Shown here piece after piece: positions 11,954-23,341 of a stretch of DNA of 64,000 nucleotides; within the stretch, counting starts at the first letter, position 1, and each line of letters begins with the position of its first letter. A program made the position numbers and the translations under genes. Below the pieces are notes generated by a model. It did no database searches, was not told the DNA's origin, and was given only the letters and a program-made list of their open reading frames with translations. The DNA is from Sambucus nigra (Eukaryota > Streptophyta > Magnoliopsida > Dipsacales > Adoxaceae), in NCBI GenBank assembly GCA_949130495.1, contig OX422214.1, positions 254,266,187 through 254,330,186 of the forward strand, in the 5' to 3' direction.

Positions 11954-12492
11954 AATTTTAGTCCTTAATACTCAGATAAATAAGGATTATTAGAATATGG
12001 CAAATACATTAGTTAGGCAGGGTAGCTTAACTAGGTTGTTTAAAAGATATGCGATAGTTGTTCACTATTAGAACAAGGGTGAGGTGTATCTCATGAGAGT
12101 GCGATACCATTTTAAATATGAGAAATATCATATCTTAAAAATATGGATTTTAGGCACTTGCTAAAATGTTTTCAAAACTCGGGCTCTGACCCGTTTCTCT
12201 CTTTTTCCCCTCTCTTGCTATATCTATATATATATAGGTGTCCAGACACAGGGACGCCTGGATGATGTTTCCTTTGAGCCAGACATTTGCTGCAGTAGCT
12301 GTGGATGCAAAAAGGATTATTATATACGCTTTTATCATTGGGATCTAGATAGAAGGTATTGTCGGCATATTCGGGATGATGGCCCAACTGTACTCATTTA
12401 TTCTTCTACCGCCTTTTTGTGCGGCATTCGATTTAGTTGTATTATTTTGTACTAAGTGTTCGGTTACTTCATTTAATTTCAGTTATTGCATA

Positions 12493-12898
12493 TGTGGGTA
12501 CCCAGATTTGGCCTTACGGGCCCGGACGAGTAGCCTAATTAAAACAACCCAAAGTCCAAGCCCGACGCACCTTAATTTAATTCAGTTATGACTTTGTCCT
12601 TTCTTGAAATGTCGAACAGAGATATTCCAGGAGAGAAAGATGGACGTGGGGGAGTCGAACACCCCCACTCCCAGAAGATATATATGTATAAAATAAACCC
12701 TAGGCCTGGGGCAATAGGCACGCACTGTATTCTCTGTAATCACTCCCTTGAGTATATAGAAATAATACCGACTGCACCACCGTGGACGTAGGCATTCTTG
12801 TTGAACCACGTACATCTCCTGTTGTGTGATTGGAATTTACGTTTGTTTGGTGATTGCGCTTTTCTTATCTATTTGTGTTGAGAATAATTGTCACCATA
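12493..12898 (+). mobile_element. Probable copia-like solo LTR in LTR C
   Basis: About 406 bp flanked by GCATA on both sides (12488-12492 and 12899-12903), a possible 5-bp TSD. It starts TGTGGGTACCC and ends CCATA (expected CA). Near 12780-12815 it carries CCGTGGACGTAGGCATT and GAACCACGTA, which I know from the 3' part of many plant copia LTRs. No internal region, so solo LTR if correct. The GCATA match could be chance. Confidence 0.45.
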
Positions 12899-13601
12899 GC
12901 ATACAACTGTTGTAATTGTTTTATTTGAATGGTTTGGTTAAAAAGGTTAGTAAATTTAAAATTTGATGCCAGCCTAATATGATATTAGTAATTAAATTGG
13001 TTTTCGATAGTGATGCTAAGAATGAACCATATGAGACTCCTGTTTTAATTCGATGTAGGAGTGATCGCCCGGTATTTTATTAAGCGGGTTGTCATAATAT
13101 AATGATTAATATTTATGTAATATACGTACTAAGTAAATAGTAAAGAATTATTTAACGTCACAGTGAGTTATAGTGACGCGACAATATTATATCTCAATCG
13201 AAAGTCGAGTGCAGACTAAGTGAGGTCGAGATAGGAGATTTATGTAGAGTGACTCAGATGGTAATTTTAAGGTTACTGTTGGTTTCTGGTGGCTTGAGAT
13301 AGTCAAATAGTGTTCCTGAGGGTTATAATTGGGCCCCGGTGCCGTTTTAGACATAATTGGGCCCACGCGGGGGTATTCGGGTCATTTGGGCCTGGCCAAT
13401 TAGCCTAATTTCGGGATTAAAGGTATTAACCTAAATCTAAGAGTTAGAGGTATCCATAAAAATTCTAAACCCTAGAAATTGAGAGAAGAGAGACAGAAGA
13501 GAAGATCGGAGCTTTAGGAGCCCAATTCAAGGAGAAATTAGGTGTGCTATTGTCAAATCCGTCTTCTACAATGCGTAATTAGACCATATGAACTTAGAGA
13601 G

Positions 13602-13607
13602 GCAAGT
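13602..13607 (+). promoter_or_regulatory. Putative GC-AG donor in LTR D
   Basis: GAG|GCAAGT followed by GATTAACTT, matching the extended consensus GGCAAGTG-TTAA seen in the other LTRs. Confidence 0.35.
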
Positions 13608-13703
13608 GATTAACTTACTTCTGTTTTAAATTGGAAAAAATAATGTTCATATCATAGTAAGTGTACAACAAACCCATTTTTGGGAAGGGTTTCACATGAA
13701 AAA

Positions 13704-13723
13704 GGGGGGGGGGGGGGGGGGGG
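13704..13723 (+). repeat. Poly-G run (20 G)
   Basis: Uninterrupted G homopolymer. It could form a G-quadruplex, and its length is prone to sequencing error. Confidence 0.9.
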
Positions 13724-14584
13724 TTGAGAAATTATCCCATAACTTGTAGAGTAAATGCTTATTTAATATTTTTGAATGAATCATAATTTCTAAAATTTGA
13801 ACCTTGTTAGAGATTCATAGATTGATCATGATTAATTGGGACTTTGAATCAAATCTAGGGTTACTTGAGGTATTTATCATGTAAACCCATTTTAATGGAT
13901 TAATTAGGTGATTGTAGTTAATCTTTAAGATTAGAATGATTATTTGATGTTAGAATCATCTATGAATATTTCACTTATGTTCTATATGATTGGGTGAATG
14001 TATAATATCATGTAGAAGGTGTTTGGGTTGGATTCGAAAAAGAAATATCTCGATTTATGCACAATTTTCATCTCGGTTTCTGTACTGTTTCCATCAATAT
14101 CGTTAGAATCTCGTTGGAACGATGTGTCTTTCTCGTTTGAACTATGCTGGTATGCCATTATAATGACCCTAAGTTTTGGTCACGGAGATAGATCTTTTCA
14201 TTATGAACGCGAGACCGCCAGTTTTGTAGTTTTTTGATTTTTTTTAAAATTAGTTTTGAATTTTCCATGAAAGGGTGTCTGAGATCGAAATCCTTAGTCA
14301 GAAATCAAATCTGGGTATGGATTCAAGGTATTAGTTTACATAAGGATTATGGGTGAATGTATATAAGCCTTGAAAGGTGAGAAAAGGAGGAACCTAAATA
14401 AGGAATTGAGTAAAATAAATTCGTAAGTATTTAAATACGGTCCAATTGGGTGATTCCGGATATTTTAGCATTTGAAACTACATTAATTATTTAATGGAAG
14501 TGAAATTAAATAAATTACGAGTCGAAAAAATAAACTCAGGAATTATGAGCTAGTGCTACGGGTGTTAGGCTTAGGTTAACCAGA

Positions 14585-14627
14585 TTATATATATATATAT
14601 ATATCTGTGTGTGTGTGTGTGTGTGTT
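14585..14627. repeat. (AT)n(GT)n microsatellite
   Basis: Run of AT dinucleotides followed by GT dinucleotides inside LTR D. Confidence 0.9.
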
Positions 14628-16184
14628 ATTTAAAATTATCGACGTGTGTGATATTTTTGTGAAAACATACCCCGCTAGTGCAATTATCGGAGGTTGCACG
14701 ATGCGGGTGAATCCCCTGGGTAGTAAATGCATGGAGAGTATAGTCCCCAGGTCATATTGTCTGATTATTTTGTTGTGTGTATTATTTTTCAAGGTGAGAT
14801 GTTTTGAGTATGATTCGGTCTCTCTCTCGGAGAAATATGACCGCCTCCACAATGTTTGCCATTTTTTACCTATTTCGGTGTGAGTTAACCGACTTATGGT
14901 AACCGGGTTATTGTGAGTATACCTGGGATATGATAGCTTTTTAAAGACAACCATCCACTGAGTTATTACTCGGAAGGATAGTTATTATATGCGATATGTG
15001 TGTGATTGTTGTAGTATATTTATACGTATATAATAGAGTCGATAATTGTATACGGGTTAAAAATATACAGTGTGAATGCATTATTTATATGACTAGTGTT
15101 AATGTTATCTAACCAATTAAAGTGAAAATGATCAACGGAGTTATAAAGGATAAAATAACTTAGGAACCAAAGGGAGGAAGTACTCGGGATAGAGTAGGGT
15201 GATAGAAAGATTTGTAACAGGACTAGTTAGGTAGGGTAGTATAACTAGTTGGGTTAGAAGGTAAGTGTTAGGTGTGCATAATAGTTGAGGGTAAGTAATA
15301 TCTCAAGAGAGTGAGACATCCGCTTAAATATAAAAAGTGTTAATGCATTTTAACTTTTACATATTAATTACTAGATAAATATTTTTCAAATGGATTTGGG
15401 CTCTCACTTGTGTCAAAAATATTTTAGTTGTCCAGTCACTGGGATGCCAGGCTTGATGACTCATTATAGGTATGCGTAGCTACAACATTTGTTTAGGCTT
15501 GCAGGACTTTTAGCAGACGTTTCAGTTGTTCATTCCTAAATTAGGATGTTGATTCAGTAGTTCATTTGGGAATGTTTCCCTTTTCAGTTGATATAGATTT
15601 ATTTTTATTTGCCAGACGATGTCTTTGGATTTCGTTTTATTTCTATAGACTTATGGATTGGATTCTGTTTTGCGAATCGATGGTTTATTCAGTCTCCATT
15701 ATTTATCTATTTATCGCATGATGATTTAGACTCTTATAATTGTTGTGGATGTGTTATTATATTCCTATTTTTTCGCATGTGGTAATGTTAATGAAATATA
15801 AAATTGACACTAACTTAATTTAACATTGGTGGTTAGTAAATTAAGAATGATTTTTGACAGTGATGCTAAGAATGAACCAAATGACATTCCTATTTATTTT
15901 AATAAAGGACCGATCACCCTGATTAAAGTAGGAGGGGTGTCACAATGTTGTATTTTATAGATTTACCATACCATAATCGATTTATTTTCTTCAATGAAAA
16001 TGAAAGGGATACACTATTAAGAACAGAAGTATGTGGTACCTTTTATGTCTCATAATCATTTGCTTCATTTTAAAAAGGAGGAGACATAAATCATTAGTAA
16101 CAACGTAACAAATCAACAAAATGAACCCCAATATTAAATATGTTGCAATGAGGAAATTATTAGAAATGACAAATACATACCAAA

Positions 16185-16361
16185 GTCATTTAGTTGCCTT
16201 GACAAACAAATAATGTCCTAGGATTTTGGGTGCTTGATCTTCCATTGTAAGTGTCACAAAGGGTAAATATATATTTTGGGTTTTGGGTGCTTGATCTTCC
16301 ATAGTAAGGGTTTCGTAGACTGAGATAGAGAGAGAAAAGATGAAAAGAAGATGATTTATAA
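16185..16361 (-). other. Possible 5' end of a gene (minus), unrecognised
   Basis: On the minus strand: a TATAAAT-type box (16354-16361), then a CT-rich leader, then ATG at 16302. The short frame contains a 57-bp imperfect tandem duplication, so MEDQAPK occurs twice (starts at 16302 and 16245), and it ends after 38 codons from that ATG. This looks like a promoter plus first exon or a gene fragment, but I recognise no family. A chance ORF remains possible. Confidence 0.25.
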
Positions 16362-17040
16362 TAGTAAAAGAGGGATTATATGCAAGTGGATGAGGCATGA
16401 GGGAGAGCACGAGAGAATTAATTATTAAAGAGGATGTTTGTGTGTGGATGTGGGAGAGGAAAATGGAATGAAATACTTGAGGTTATAAGAGAAATTTTCA
16501 AATGTGTGAGGGTATTTTAGATAATTAATTATACTAAATGTCCTAGGATCATTTTATGCAGTAGATATGAAAGATCTAAAAAAATTAGAATGGAAAAAGA
16601 AACATGAAGGATCACTTTAAAAAATTGTGTAATTATTCGGTCATTTGATTTTTAACATTCGCTGATATGTCTTGTTTCTAATTATATACCCAATCTTTTT
16701 GTTTATTCATGTTTAGCACCCAATTTTATGGAAACTGTTTGATTAATTTAGTTGACCGTTAACCCTAACCATTTTTGGGTATAATCCAAAATTACCCTTC
16801 TATTTAATAAATCAAAAATTTACCCTCGGCACTAAACTATTTTTTAAGGATAACACATCTACCATCTCATTTAAGACATCACAATCATTTTCCATTCCTG
16901 TCAAAATTTACGCACTTCGTACTCTCACTATTCATACCACCAAAAATAAAATAATAGGCGAGACAAATCTGTATATATATATAATTTTAGCTTAAATCCT
17001 TACGGTTTTGTCACGTGTTAATGACATTAAATTCACCCGT

Positions 17041-17305
17041 ATATGTGTATAAAATGGTAGTTGTATTCTGACTCACCGTCTTACTCCAACTCTCCAACCT
17101 CTGCCCAAAGACTATCTATTTTCCTTCCAAATTCCAGACTATATACATACCTTCATTTCCCTTTTATCCCTTATCTCCAAATTTCACTTTCTTTCCCTTT
17201 GTTGGTATTTCTCTCCCTTGACTACTGTGAAGGCGGAGAAGAAGCTATTACACAAGATGGTACTGACCAAACACTGCTTTGGAGAAAACGATTTGGTCCA
17301 TAAAT
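17041..17305 (+). other. Possible leader/first-exon fragment (plus)
   Basis: A pyrimidine-rich stretch (17080-17220) resembling a plant 5' UTR, followed by a short frame (ATG at 17263, stop at 17303). No recognisable protein. Listed only because its composition differs from the AT-rich surroundings. Confidence 0.15.
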
Positions 17306-17689
17306 AGCCCAACTCCTTCCAAGTGGGTAGAATATATGAGATTATATTTAACTAAGATTTATTAAACTGTTTCTTAGATTTTTTTTCATTTTAATATTGG
17401 GTTTGATATTCGGTGACCATGAAGTTGATATATATGCATTTTGATTTCAATTTTAAATATGTTGAATTTTGTCATTTAATTTACTTTTGTTTTAGAATTG
17501 ATGCAACTGAGTTTTTTATGATAAGAATTTGAGATATGATAGACATAAGCACATAAATTATTTGGTTAAATGTCCTAGTGAATATAGAAGTCCAATACAT
17601 TGATGATCATCAACTATTTGAATTTAGGTTTATTTTATATTTAATTATCATACATGAATGAAAAACATTATTGGAATTATGCACACGCT

Positions 17690-17862
17690 CGCACGTCATG
17701 CGGCCCTACATGCCAGTATATTTTATATTTTAATAAATGGTGTAAATGAATTATACAAAAATAAGGCCCCTGAAATGTGTCCTATGCTTTATCCGCCAAT
17801 TGAAATATCCAAACTTTATATAATATAAAACTAGCATGTAGGCCACACGATGCGTGGCCGAA
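17690..17862. repeat. Inverted-repeat pair with hairpin ends
   Basis: The right arm has CTAGCATGTAGGCC followed by the hairpin GGCCAC-ACGATGC-GTGGCC (about 17841-17859). The left arm (17690-17730), read on the other strand, gives CTGGCATGTAGGGCC and GCATGACGTGCG. The arms are about 100 bp apart. They resemble ends of a small non-autonomous DNA element; I do not assign a class. Confidence 0.45.
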
Positions 17863-18191
17863 TTTATCTAAACCGTATTATTTTAAATAAGAAGGAAATG
17901 TTGAAGGGTGAAGGGAACAAAATAACAGAGTAAAGAAAAAGATGATTAAAATCAAGAATCTGTAATAATGGGAAAATTTACAATATCAGCAATGCAATGT
18001 AAGCCGACATATATTATGTCAGTTTTCATGGAATCCTAACATATAAATATAACTAAAAAAATACAAAGTTCAAGCAATGCAAAATTTCGACGGTTTGTTA
18101 CTCCTTTTGAGATAGAAAATCAATAATCCAGAATTCTAGAATTCAGGGCTGAGATATTCAAATGAGCATTAGTTGCACAGAAAATTAAAAC

Positions 18192-21100
18192 TGTGACACC
18201 CCGCCTAATTAAATACCGGGCGATCACTCCTTTATTAAATTAAATCAAGGTGAACAGTTGGTCCATTCTTAGCATCACTGTCGAAAAATAAATTTTTCCA
18301 ATTTAACACCCAAATTAATTAAGCTAAGTGTCAAAACCATTTTCATACATACTTTCCAAATTTTATTTAAAAAAAAATCATTTATTTTATTAACAACATT
18401 CAATAAGTAAGAATCACACCAAATTAAATTCTGCAACATAGTCCAATTAATTTAATACATTCGTCAATCGAATGTCAGCAGACGAAATCTAAAGTCACAC
18501 ATCCAAACTGAATAAATCCCATAGTAACAGTACTAGAAATAACTGAAATACAAATGTCCAATAACAATGAAATAATGGAAAGGGCTACACATGCCCATCT
18601 AAATGAAAATACTAAGAGTGGATCTGACTGAACGAAGTCGTCTAATCAAGAGACCTGTAACTCCCACTTAAGCTGCAGCGCGTTCCTTCCAAGAGATCCC
18701 AAGCAAGACGCCCCTGTGGCTGGGCACTTGTAATACATACATATATATACAAGAGAGAGAGAAAAAGAAATGGTTCAGAGCTCGATAGTGTGTATGATTT
18801 AAAATTCGTTTAGCAAGTATTTAAATTGATACAGGCCAATGTAACAACATATTAGTGCGACACTCTCTTGAAAAATTCTCACCTATCTTCTAATGTGCAC
18901 ACCTATCGCACTAACCTTCCCAACGGTTTACCTTATCATTTTACCACACTAACCTTCCCAATAATTTAGCTTATCATAAATTACTCGTAAGATTTCAAAA
19001 CCGAACAATATCATTGTTTAAAAAGGATACTTCCAATTAGTAGCACAACTCTCGTTTTAGCTTCATTAATTTATAAAGTTTCCCAGTGTCATATTATACT
19101 TTTCAAACAAGTATTTCCGATTTATAGTCCAGAATTATTTCTCACTTACCATATCACAGCAACAGTTTAAATTTCCCAAATTTCAGATATATATATTAAG
19201 CACTCGTATAATAAATACATTCTAACAGCACCAACATACAAACTATGGTGCAGGCATACTCTGCTATCCAATCCCCGTATCGCTCACACTAAGGGATATA
19301 CAAGTTCGGAATCACTCTCGAACTGTATCAACATATATACACAAACAAGATTGAGGCGAAGCTTAGACTCCAAGTCTCTAAGAGGTCAGTACATACCCTC
19401 ACGTCTCTTAGGACCGTCTGAACTATCGGTCCGATAGCCTGTACCAAGGATATCTATCTTCTAGGGTACAAGTCAATATCCCCCATAAAGGTCCCATCGA
19501 GATAAGACTGTCCCAGCGCGGTAACCTCAGGGATAGCAAGTAGCGCGGGTACGTTTTCCACACGTATATAATATATGCATACACAACCATATAAATATAC
19601 CACTTAGTATTACATCAATATCGGTTTCTCTCCTCACCCATAATTACGATATTTATCCTTAATTTTCACATTAAGTATTCTTATAAGGGTTCGTCACTAA
19701 CCTTAACTCGAAGGGTTTCTCCAACTCATTTCGTGACACTCGTGAACTCTATCCTCACAAGTATAAAATTCAGTAGGTGTCCTTATTATGTTCCAACGTA
19801 ACTCTCTTACTCACCTTACCCTTCAACACATAAATTAATCGATTTATAAGTAATTATCCCGAAATGTAATACTTGGTCCACATTAAGTATCTCCAAAATT
19901 CATTCGTATAACCTTTTGGTCTCCACTATCTCGCAAAACATTATATTAAGGATGCCCAAGAATTATTTCATGATAAATTAAATTTAACTCATTTAATAAG
20001 GGAAATAGGAGTCTGCCAGGAGGGGTCGATCGATCGAGGTTTGGGGCTCGATCGATCGAGCCTTCGATCGATCGAATCTCTAGGCTTGATCGATCGATCA
20101 AGCATGTATTTCGATTTCTGCAGAATTGCAGTTATGGGTTCTACCACTTTTCTTCATCCAAATCCATATTTTCCAAACCCAAACGTCCCAAAAATTCTAC
20201 TACTAACATTGTATCAATATACCAGACATTTCCAACGTAAGGCATGTGTATTTTTATCATTTAAACATGGATTTTCAACCCAAAATTCTATCTAATTATC
20301 AAGAACCCTAGAATTTTCTTAAACAGGTTTCTAACAAGTTTTCTCCAGAATTTCCTTCTTATAATCATCAAAATTTCGTGGTTAAATTCCTCTACATGGC
20401 AAGGGTTTCCAGAATCATCATATAAACCAATACTACATGGATTTTCCTATCACAAATTGGGTTTTCTTCCATATATTTCATCCCTAATCATTCCTAAACT
20501 AATATGGAAATTGCACCAACGAAATAATCAAGATAAACACTTGCGTGGGATTTTCAGAAGTCTGGATTGCGGCTGATTTTGGTGTGGTTGCGTTCCCCGT
20601 CTCGCGATCTACGCATTGGTGGTGGTGGCGGTGCAAACCGTTGAGTTTTGAGCCTTGGAATTGCTTGAGAGCTCTCTCCTCTCTTCTCCAATGGCCGTTC
20701 TAGGTTTTGGGTATTCTAACCCTAGGTGACAACCTCAATATCAGATATAGCCCCTCTAATTTTCGTGGGTTTAATTACCCAAAAATGTGAAATGACCAAA
20801 ATGCCCTCCCGGGTTACTAATTAGGCCTAAAAACGCCCGGAGACCCAAACTACACCCCCGGGTACACTTTTCTGACTATCTCGACCCTTCCGGACGCGTT
20901 GGAGCACTCAAAACGACCATACGAACCACTTATAAAATATTTATTTTTATTTATCAATATTTAGTCCTGACGCGACACGGGCGCGTCCCGACTCAAATTT
21001 CCAAAATTGTCATTTTATTCACTCGTGACATTCAATATAACCAATATTACATATTACTTTGCTCATTAGTAATATGCAACAAATTTCCCATAATTACTAA

Positions 21101-21218
21101 CTCTCGTCATGTTAATAATTATAACATAATTAATTTCCGGATTTTTATTTAATAATTAACTCACATTAAATTTAATAAATCCCCAAATTAATATAGCATA
21201 AAAATACGGGGTATTACA
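18192..21218 (-). mobile_element. Tandem array LTR1 (outer left)
   Basis: 3,027 bp, TGTGACACCCC...GGTATTACA on the + strand. It shares several variants with LTR4 against LTR2/LTR3, e.g. CACCCCGCC at the edge, CAGCGCGTTCC, GCAGGCATACT and AATCGATTTATAAG. Confidence 0.9.
20025..20103. repeat. CGATCGATCG palindrome array in LTR1
   Basis: Four clustered TCGATCGATCGA-like palindromes separated by short spacers, in the same LTR position as the GGTCGACC array of A and G. The short ORFs over it (LDRSS-type repeats) are by-products. Confidence 0.85.
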
Positions 21219-22059
21219 TACTTCCCCCCTAATAATGGAATTTCATCCCAAAATTCGGAAAACAAGGCATACCTGGTAAGAACAAATCTGGATATCCTTG
21301 TCAGTACGTAAATTATTTACATAGTACGGCGCTCAATCACTATAGCTTTTTCCTCACAACAACATTGTTTTACATTCTTATTGGAGACACTTCACATTGT
21401 GCTCCCACCCGACAACATTCGCATAGGTCATGCCTATACGTTATAATTTCCTTATCTCACTATCATTAGGAGGCCGCGCCTCACTACATGACAAACTACT
21501 CGTATTTATTCATACACAAAAATCCACTTCTGAGAAGATCATACGAACATTCGACCACTCCTGACTGCCTAAAATAGTCGTGGAATTCCACCATAGATAT
21601 CGGATATTTTCTCGACCGATCAAAAATTCTGGCTATCTATTGTCCTCTAAACATACGGAAGGAGAATAGTCGAGGTTCTTCCATAACAAAACCTTAATAA
21701 GTATCTCGTACGCGACAAACAGGTACGAGTGCTTCTACAGAGCATGCTTGAAATCATCGTACAAAGATTCCAAAATTTCCTTCACGTGTCTTCACTAATC
21801 TTTAATCACCATGCGCTTATTCCCTGGCTAAGGGAGATACATCCTACTCGAAACGAAATCTTATCTCTGATGGTTCCTGAAATCCCATTTCAAAGGTGGG
21901 ATTCACCAATCTCATCCTGATTCAGAAATTTATACTGCGCCAGATCATGCACTGGCGCGATCCTTCCTTTCAAAGGAAGTCTGGGGCATACTAGTTAATA
22001 TTATGAGCCAGCCCAAAGGAATATCAATCACTTCCTTCTTGGCGACTTAATTCCCATGT

Positions 22060-22275
22060 TCGGGATAAACCCTTGATCTTGTTTTGAGGGTGGTAACCCA
22101 TCCAAGAACTTTACCGACTTTACCATCCTCTCCCAATTTCAGGAATTTTTGATAAACACAAAATTCTTTGGTTGATTCTCCTCTTTCAACCAAACCTTAC
22201 CTATGGGCAGTGCATGTAGAGACTACTCACTACGTCTCGCTAAACATCGATTCTTCCCTTGAAATGTCTCACATT
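22060..22275 (-). pseudogene. Integrase remnant in int1
   Basis: On the minus strand, fragments line up with the integrase zinc-finger end and start of the core: a CETFQ piece (22258-22275), then about 50 codons later FLDGLPPSKQ, matching the DF(V/I)-GLP motif that precedes the first catalytic Asp. Frame-broken and low similarity. The same remnant recurs at +7,364 bp and about +14.7 kb. Confidence 0.35.
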
Positions 22276-23244
22276 AAGTGGCACGTAATACTCCCCTTCC
22301 TTTCTTGGAGTATGCCGAAAGTTCCGACCCGTGCTCTTCTCTCCACGAAGCGTACTTCTGGATCTCTTATACTATACTAACATCATTACTCTTTTTATGC
22401 GCAAGTCGCTGTCACACTTGACTAATAACAACTCCACTCCGGGTGTGCTTCATAACATTTAAATTCTACTCTATTCAAGGAATACCAATTCTTGAATGGC
22501 TTCCCACAGCCTTCCAATCAAGTTAGGGCGTGCTATTCTAATTGCACACGTATGTATGGATTATCGCCCCTCATGTGACGTTTAATCCACTCTATCACTT
22601 CCACTTAGTTATACTAGTCCCACAAACATATAGTTCACACGTCTATTACCACGTCCCTTCGACTCGGACTATTTTAACTGTCGTTAACCAAGATGCCCAC
22701 ATTTTTGCAATACTCCGACCGCCCTGGGAAAGTGAACGACTTGCTACTCATCTGTAGGACTAACTAAATTCAATGTAATAGAAGGAATAGGGCATTCAAA
22801 TTCCATGACAATAAAAGAGGAATAATAATTCTCAACCTTCCTCAGATAAGTACAACAATTTTTTTCCAAATAGGTACAACAACCAAAATAAATCACTAAT
22901 GCCCTATTCATCAAAATAATTACAGGTTATTTCTTTTGTATAATATAAAGTTCTTTTCAGATAATCCATGCTAAAAATCATTCTAACTCTTTATTCACTT
23001 TGTGTTCTGTATGCGGTTATGACATTTGGGTACTCTCAATCACCCTAGAAATCAAAATTCTTAAATTCTCCTTATCATCGTTCCACCCCTCAAGTCGTGG
23101 GGATAACTTTCAATGCTTTCCTACCACAAAATCCGGCTCCAATGACCTTAAAACAAAATTCAACTTCCAACTTACATACATAATTACTTGATCTTATTTC
23201 GACCAGGGTACCGAACTCATGGAATAGTGACTAAACGTCTCCCT

Positions 23245-23341
23245 ATCTCCAACCTTACGCTATTCATGCGTGGGATGTCTCGCAAAGAGAAATCCAAACA
23301 AGGAACCCCCCGATACACTACTACCTAGCATTGTCGATTAT
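23245..23341 (-). repeat. Structured cassette, copy 13
   Basis: Minus-strand copy in int1. Loop TCTC-TTTGC-GAGA. The outer arms are the weakest of the set. Confidence 0.7.

Larger units (their letters stand above)
9426..13095 (+). mobile_element. LTR C (first few hundred bases missing)
   Basis: LTR of the E type. It has the A/G-rich leader (9597-9655), GAG|GCAAGG (9716), a long block near 11189-11512 nearly collinear with LTR E 61752-62072 (GACATACCTACCATACTT through GATAGCAGAGTATGTGTG), one cassette, and ends CGGGTTGTCATA near 13095 (expected TGTCACA, one change). The LTR start is not recognised, so the left edge is approximate. No PBS follows. Contains a nested copia-like piece. Confidence 0.65.
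13116..15944 (+). mobile_element. LTR D (solo or truncated)
   Basis: Ends GGAGGGGTGTCACA at 15944; a possible start is TGTAATATACG at 13116 (weak). Has an A/G-rich leader (13480-13515), GAG|GCAAGT (13602), a 20-G run (13704-13723), and a block near 14665-14760 collinear with LTR G near 45855 (CATACCCCGCT..). No PBS follows the right end and I do not find a matching 5-bp TSD, so its status is uncertain. Confidence 0.6.
15945..18191. other. Low-copy spacer between LTR D and tandem array
   Basis: No LTR, PBS or gag/pol signal seen, and no match to other parts of the window. It holds two possible gene-start fragments (16185-16440 minus; 17041-17305 plus) and an inverted-repeat pair near 17690-17862. 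Otherwise AT-rich with nothing I can name. Confidence 0.6.

Noticed and set aside
13111..15949. LTR D as a solo LTR with target-site duplication
   Set aside because: Five bases on each side of the proposed ends (ATTTA, ATGTT) do not match, and the left end is uncertain.
17820..17862. Assigning the GC-rich fold-back to Helitron or a MITE family
   Set aside because: The end motifs are suggestive, but no insertion-site duplication or full element boundary can be shown from this copy.
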